Part shown: in pieces, positions 31,731 to 35,990 of the stretch
Numbering within the stretch: position 1 is the first letter of the stretch
Layout of the letters: each line of letters opens with the position of its first letter
From: Calocera cornea HHB12733
Taxonomy: Eukaryota; Basidiomycota; Dacrymycetes; Dacrymycetales; Dacrymycetaceae
Reading direction: 5' to 3'
Assembly (NCBI GenBank): GCA_001632435.1
Contig: KV423956.1
Coordinates: forward strand, 8,378-44,367
Length of the DNA stretch: 35,990 nucleotides
Position numbers and translations under genes: made by a program
The notes under the pieces: model-generated
What the model saw: the letters and a program-made list of their open reading frames with translations, nothing else
Told to the model about the DNA's origin: nothing
The model's database searches: none

Positions 31731-32030
31731 GGTGAAGTAGTCGTCCGAAGGGGGATCGTAGAGGAAGCAGCTGATGGAGGGGGAGTCAGCGAGGGCAGAC
31801 CAGGATGGCATGGGGGAAGGAAAGGAGGGGGGCCGTACCAGGTTTAAATACACGTAGCCGAATTTGCAGTGATTGCACAATCAGCATGTCAACAAACACA
31901 GGTTGGGAAGCGAACAGATCGGCTCGCGACCAACAGTAAACAAGGACTAACCCGAGGCAGGGGATCCGACTGCTATCCTCGCTGGCCGATCAGCGGACTC
32001 AAATGGCATTTGCTGCCCCTTCTGTCCACC
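31731..32030. promoter_or_regulatory. Bidirectional promoter region of the CACTA genes
   Basis: 300 bp between the divergent starts of accessory protein 1 (31730) and the Tnp2 transposase (32031). A TTTAAATA lies at about 31843-31850. No firm factor-binding sites could be named. Confidence 0.45.
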
Positions 32031-34939
32031 ATGGCGAGGGGATCTGGCTTCAAGAAATGCCCATGTTGCGGCAAGATGTTGAAGCAAACGGCGCTGTGGA
32101 TGCATGCCAGGGCGATGAAGGCACGGGATCAGCAAGGCAGGTCTGGGCACGGAGGAAGACCGCGAGCGACTCACCAGGAGCAAGAGCAGGTGGACGAGTC
32201 CATGCCGCAGGATGGGGAGGCGGGGGAGGGGTTGGAGATGTTCGAGGAGAAGCAGGGGAGGGAGGCGGCGGCGTCAATGCTGCGCCTGCAGGAGGGGAGG
32301 GAGGAGGCGGCGTCATTGCTGCGCGTCCAGGAGGAGGGGAGGGAGCAGGCGGCGTCAATGCTGCACTCGCAGGAGGAGGGAGACACGGCGGGTGAATCGT
32401 CAGAGTCGGACGGGGGGAGTGAGGATTGGGAGAGGGGGTTGGAGGTCGAGGAGGAGGAGGAGGAGGGCAGAGAGCTTGAGGAGGTCAGCGAGGCGCTGGA
32501 GCTGGAGCTTCGGACGATTCCTGGTAGGCAGTCATGTGCTCGTCGCTCGCTCCCAGCTCAAGGAAAGCCAGATACACTGTCGAATGAAGATCAGGCCGTG
32601 TTCAAGGCGTTCTACATTAAAATGGATACGCACCTCACGAACGCCCAGTACCTCTCGCTCAGCTCCGCCTATCCCAGGGCCTTTCCCCCCCTTTCCCGCG
32701 TTGAGCGTCGCATCGAGTTCGTGTCTGCAATCAAGAGCGTTAGCTACGATTGCTGCAAGAACTCGTGCATGGCCTTCACTGGGCAACATACCGAGCTCGA
32801 AGCCTGCCTCTGGTGCCACTCCCCCCGCCGCAAGCCCAACGGCAAGCCCCACCGCCAGTACCACTACCTCCCCCTCATCCATCAGCTCCAGGCCCTGTAC
32901 GGCAATGCCAACCGAGCCCTGTTGATGAGGTCGTACCGTGCAAGCCAGCATCCGCAGGCTGCCGGCATGAGCGACATCTTCCAAGGGCGGCTCTATCAAG
33001 AGCTCAAGACGCGCCCCGTCAAGGTCAACGGCAAAACCCTCGGCCACAGCTACTTCGACGATCCACATGACGTTGCCTTGGGCTTGTCGACGGACGGCTT
33101 CGGACCATTCAAAGGTCCTCGATCAACTGCCTGGCCGACAATCTTGATCAACTACAATCTGCCGCCGGAAGAGCGAACGCACCTCAAGAACTTGTTGCAG
33201 CTCGGCTGCATCCCTGGCCCGAAGCAGATGGTGGACATCGACTCCTACCACTGGCCGTTAGCAAACGAGCTCGTTCGCCTGGCGCACGGCGTGAAAACGT
33301 ACGATGCGTCGAAGCACGAGTTCTTCCCCCTGCGTGCCCATCTCATCGTCCTCTTCGGCGACATGCCTGCCGTCGCCAAGCTCATGAACATGAAGGGGCA
33401 TGCCGGCCTCCTGCCCTGCAGGATGTGCAAGATCAGCTCGGTGCGGCAGGTGGACTCGAAGAAGGGCGTACCTCTCGACCGACGGTTCCTGCCTTCCCAG
33501 CCCCAGCTCGATCCTCTCCACCTGCCCCTCCGCTCGCACCAAGGGATGCTCGACACCGCTGAGCAAGTTGAAGGCTGCAAGTCGAAGGCGGAGAAGCAAC
33601 GGCTGGCAACGGCGTCTGGGATCAAGGGCGTCAGTATCTGGCGGAACTTCGGGAGTGTGGTTTGGCCTACCTCGTTCCCGCTGGACTTCATGCATCTCGT
33701 CTTCGAGAATGTCGTCCCTCTTCTCCTCGACCTCTGGCTGGGACAGAGCCCACACAGCCGGGACGGCGACGACTTCATCTTGCCGAAGGCGGTCCAGGAG
33801 GCCGTGGCGAAGCAGGTGTCGGACAGCGGAGACACCATGCCAGGCGCGTACGGGCGACGGGTGCCCCACCTCCTCAAGAAGCGGCACGAGTTCACCGCAG
33901 AGGCGTACATGCTCTGGGTGACTCAAGTCGCTCCTGTCGTCCTGTCAGGGCGATTCGAGAAGGAAGCATACTACACGCACCTGCTCGATCTGTCCCGCTG
34001 CATCACCGACTGCCTCGCCTTCTCGTACCCGCCCGGCTTCTCCACCCTGCTCCGAGCTCGTCTTGCCCGCTGGGTAGTCGACTTTGAGCGCTTGTACTTC
34101 CGGGGGCGGGCAGAGCGTGTCGGGCTCTGCCCAGTGACGGTCCACTCGCTGCTGCATGTTGCAGACTGTGTTGAGTGGGTGGGGCCGGTGTGGACGCACT
34201 GGGCGTTCGCGATGGAACGCTACTGCGGTCAGCTCCAGCGTGCGGTGACGGGCAGGCTAAATCCTTACCCTGGGATTGATCGGCACATCCTCCAGCTGTC
34301 GCAGTGGACGCAGCTTGGACTGAAGTACCCGCTGGAGCACTTGGAGAAGCCGAGGGAGGTGCTGAGCGACGAGCGGCAGCTCCTGTTCCCAAGATCAGTA
34401 CTGCGGCTCGACTCAGCGCTGAAGACACAACTTACCGCCTACTTGGGTGGTCTGCTGAACTGCTCTGGCCACGACATTGGCCGACACCTGCCCGAGCAGG
34501 TCACGCAGTGGGGGAAGCTGCGTCTCCCTCGCCGAGGAGATACGGTACACGCGGCAGGCGGGCTACGAGCTCCTCATGGTCGCGACATGACCTACATACG
34601 TGTAAGTCCACGATCAGCTGCCCGAAACGGTGTGGAACTGACCTGTCCCAGTTTGTGTACACCGCCCGGCACCTTGGCCAGCCCGCCATCCTGTACGGCC
34701 AGCTCAAGCACCTACTTGAGCTCCGCCTGGGTATCCACACCTTCAAGCTCGCCCTCATCCAGCCGTGCAAGCCGGAGAACGTGCCGTGCCCGGCCGGTAC
34801 CGTCCTCGTCTTCAAGCAGCTCACCGGCATCCGGGTGGTGGACATGTCGGCGATCCGGGGCGTTGTCGGCAGGGTGCAAGATCTTCGCGGACGCTGGTGC
34901 GTCATCGATCGCAAGCCGGCATGGGTGGAGGAGGAGTAG
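32031..34939 (+). CDS. Tnp2-type (CACTA/EnSpm) transposase, 952 aa
   Basis: Exons 32031-34601 and 34652-34939 (intron 50 nt). The start at 32031 is in a good context (CCACCATGG) and begins the conserved MARGSGFKKCPCCGK, a zinc-binding CPCC segment. Three tandem ~14-residue GREEAASMLRLQEE-like repeats follow. The Tnp2 core runs from ~240: YHYLPLIHQLQALYGN, GLSTDGFGPFKG, TAWPTILINYNLPPEERTHL, GDMPAVAKLMNMKGHAG, CRMCKI, FPLDFMHLVFENV, MERYCGQLQRAVTGR. Likely catalytic acids are D355 (LSTDG), D552 (PLDFMH) and E729 (AMERY), by position in the CMC-type DDE family. After the intron a short domain starts FVYTARHLGQPA. No stop or frameshift is seen. An open frame also runs to 34601 from 31869, but its extra N-terminus is not conserved-looking. 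Confidence 0.88.
32256..32383 (+). repeat. Three tandem 39-42 bp repeats in the transposase N-terminus
   Basis: Each unit begins GGGAGGGAG, contains GCGGCGTCA(A/T)TGCTGCG/C and ends CAGGAGGAG. They encode GREEAASMLRLQEE-like units with helical, coiled-coil-like character. Confidence 0.75.
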
Positions 34940-35039
34940 CTTGGGGGGGAGAGGGGCACAAGAGAAACAATCAGGTGGGATAAGCTTGTACATAGATTGC
35001 AGAAAGTACAACAGAGAATGTTCGTAATGCTAATTTCCC

Positions 35040-35990
35040 TCAATCGCTCTCGTCCGCGTCCGCGACGTCAACATACCGGCGAGGGTCTCGATTGGACGGG
35101 GCACCGCGGTCGTTGTACGAGCCACCAGCAGGTCGTCGTTGTGGACCGATGGGCAGCGCACGCCACTCGTCGTCAGAAGGCGGTGGAGACTCGGGTCGGG
35201 CAGGGAGGGTGACGAGCTCAGGCTGGTCGTCGAAGAGGAGGACGGACTGGTAGGCGAGCGCGTGGCCAAACTTGAGGTCGTCCTTCTTTGAGCGCCAGAG
35301 GTCGTCGATCCACCTCTTGCGCTCCTTGCCGCTCTCGGGCTCGAAGTCACCCTCGGTGTCGATCCAGAAGCCAGCACGAGGAAACACTGCCTCACGTTTC
35401 GCCCATGTAGGAGCTCGGAGTGCGCGCTCGTACGAGAGGATCACCCCGTTTCCCTTCCCCTTCGAGACCTTGGCATTCTCGCCCCAGCGGGTGTTCGCGG
35501 CTTGCGCGAGCTCGGCCATGAGACGCTTGAAGGTCTCTTCGGCGGTATCGCCCTGGCGGAGGCGGGCGGCGGCTCGATTGCGGATGACAAGAGCCTCTAC
35601 CCAAGCCTCTTCCGGCAGGCAGATGCGGCGAACCCACTCCAGTGCCAAGTGACGAGCGTCGGAGAGCGCGAGGTCCCTCCATGCCAGCATGAGCGCCTCG
35701 GGCATGGGGTGGGGAGCTCGCGCATCTCCGTCATAGCGCGATTGATAGCGCCCACCACTGCGGCGTGTGTTCTGCGCATCCACCTCGGCGACCTGACGTT
35801 CCGCCGCTTGAACCAGCTGCCGACGACGTTGACGGGCTTCCGGAGTGCGCGGGTAGATGTGGAATGGCTCCAGGGCGATGGAGGACGGCGGGCGCTGCGG
35901 CTGTGGCTGCTGCTGCTGCTGTTGCTGCTGAGGCGGCGGCCGCTGCGTCTGCTGCTGTTGCGGCTGCTGCTGCTGCTGCTGTTGCTGCTG
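35040..35990 (-). CDS. CACTA accessory protein 2: Q-rich N-terminus, partial, at least 316 aa
   Basis: I do not recognise the family. The frame is open from the stop at 35040-35042 to the window edge, so the start is not seen. The visible N-terminal part is glutamine/proline-rich (interrupted Gln runs, then TQRPPPQQ and PQPQRPPSS). A basic stretch PEARQRRRQLVQAAERQ follows, then a folded-looking helical core (ALMLAWRDLALSDARHLALE, EEAWVEALVIRNRAAARL, ETFKRLMAELAQAANTRWGE) with WAKREAVFPRAGFW and WIDDLWRSKKDDL. The tail is disordered (PARPESPPPSDDEW). It is convergent with the transposase, 100 bp between stops. The clustering suggests it belongs to the CACTA element. A host gene at the element edge is the alternative. 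Confidence 0.6.
   Translation of the reverse strand, partial: QQQQQQQQQPQQQQTQRPPPQQQQQQQQPQPQRPPSSIALEPFHIYPRTPEARQRRRQLVQAAERQVAEVDAQNTRRSGGRYQSRYDGDARAPHPMPEALMLAWRDLALSDARHLALEWVRRICLPEEAWVEALVIRNRAAARLRQGDTAEETFKRLMAELAQAANTRWGENAKVSKGKGNGVILSYERALRAPTWAKREAVFPRAGFWIDTEGDFEPESGKERKRWIDDLWRSKKDDLKFGHALAYQSVLLFDDQPELVTLPARPESPPPSDDEWRALPIGPQRRPAGGSYNDRGAPSNRDPRRYVDVADADESD
35885..35990. repeat. CTG/CAG-rich tract at the window edge
   Basis: Runs of CTG/TTG on the + strand code interrupted polyglutamine on the minus strand in accessory protein 2. The tract continues out of the window. Confidence 0.8.

Larger units (their letters stand above)
29796..35990. mobile_element. Candidate CACTA (EnSpm) transposon, left end and body, right end outside the window
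   Basis: A Tnp2-type transposase (32031-34939) defines the superfamily. The left border is proposed at 29796, where CACTTATGG begins directly after the MULE end. The next ~220 bp holds short repeats in both orientations (GGCACTTAT at 29794 and 29828; GGCAAGTGC, GAAGTGCC, CAAGTGCC) and a perfect 23-bp palindrome. Clustered subterminal repeats like these are usual in CACTA elements. Two minus-strand genes flank the transposase. The exact ends are unproven because the right end is not in view. Confidence 0.5.

Noticed and set aside
31869..32030. N-terminal extension of the transposase frame upstream of 32031
   Set aside because: The conserved CPCC segment begins right after the ATG at 32031, which has a good context; the upstream part looks like promoter/leader.
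33245..33926. Two ~220-codon minus-strand frames over the Tnp2 core
   Set aside because: They are antisense to the most conserved part of the transposase; GC-rich codon bias makes such shadows common.
1..35990. tRNA, rRNA, CRISPR or viral sequence
   Set aside because: I looked for tRNA-like B-box motifs, regular spaced repeats and viral hallmark genes by eye and found none convincing. A covariance-model scan would be needed to exclude small RNAs.

Overview
The window looks like nuclear DNA of a filamentous basidiomycete, most likely an Agaricomycete. The evidence is intron style and gene content. Most genes are interrupted by many short introns of about 45-60 nt, with GTRNGT-like donors and CTNAY-like branch points. 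The genes include a GH16 beta-glucanase, a CPL1-like secreted protein, an F-box tandem pair, kinase-like paralogs and Tnp2-type CACTA transposases. No bacterial, viral, tRNA, rRNA or CRISPR feature was recognised. Six gene models were spliced by hand (epsin, GH16, SLX9, ABC transporter, CPL1-like protein, membrane glycoprotein). Each sums to a whole number of codons with no internal stop, which supports the exon borders given.

Layout, left to right. (1) 0.2-4.0 kb: two tandem F-box genes on the + strand. The upstream copy is decayed and the downstream copy is intact. (2) 4.4-6.2 kb, minus: an epsin, the endocytic clathrin adaptor. (3) 6.2-8.1 kb: no recognisable gene. (4) 8.2-9.4 kb, plus: a secreted GH16 glucanase using two GC-AG introns. 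(5) 9.7-11.3 kb, minus: a single-pass surface glycoprotein. (6) 12.2-13.0 kb, plus: the ribosome-biogenesis factor SLX9, whose first exon is just the ATG. (7) 13.4-18.8 kb, minus: a full-length MDR/Ste6-type ABC transporter in 22 exons. (8) 20.6-21.7 kb, plus: a secreted cysteine-rich CPL1-like protein. About 21.7-23.1 kb is empty.

From 23.1 kb the character changes to a mobile, decaying region. Pieces of at least three paralogous kinase-like genes lie head to tail on the minus strand (23.1-27.9 kb). One has a nonsense codon and lacks its DFG-like segment, one has a frameshift, and one is cut off by a transposon. That transposon is an apparently intact Mutator-like element (about 27.9-29.8 kb). 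Its inverted ends each carry three copies of a 12-bp motif, and its transposase promoter contains three GACGCGTC boxes. Directly beside it begins what looks like a CACTA element (from about 29.8 kb to beyond the window). It holds a 952-residue Tnp2 transposase flanked by two minus-strand accessory genes of unknown function, one with a GK/GN repeat and an acidic tail, the other with a glutamine-rich N-terminus.

The left two thirds is ordinary euchromatic gene space. The right third is an insertion and duplication zone, and most of what is unusual in the window lies there.
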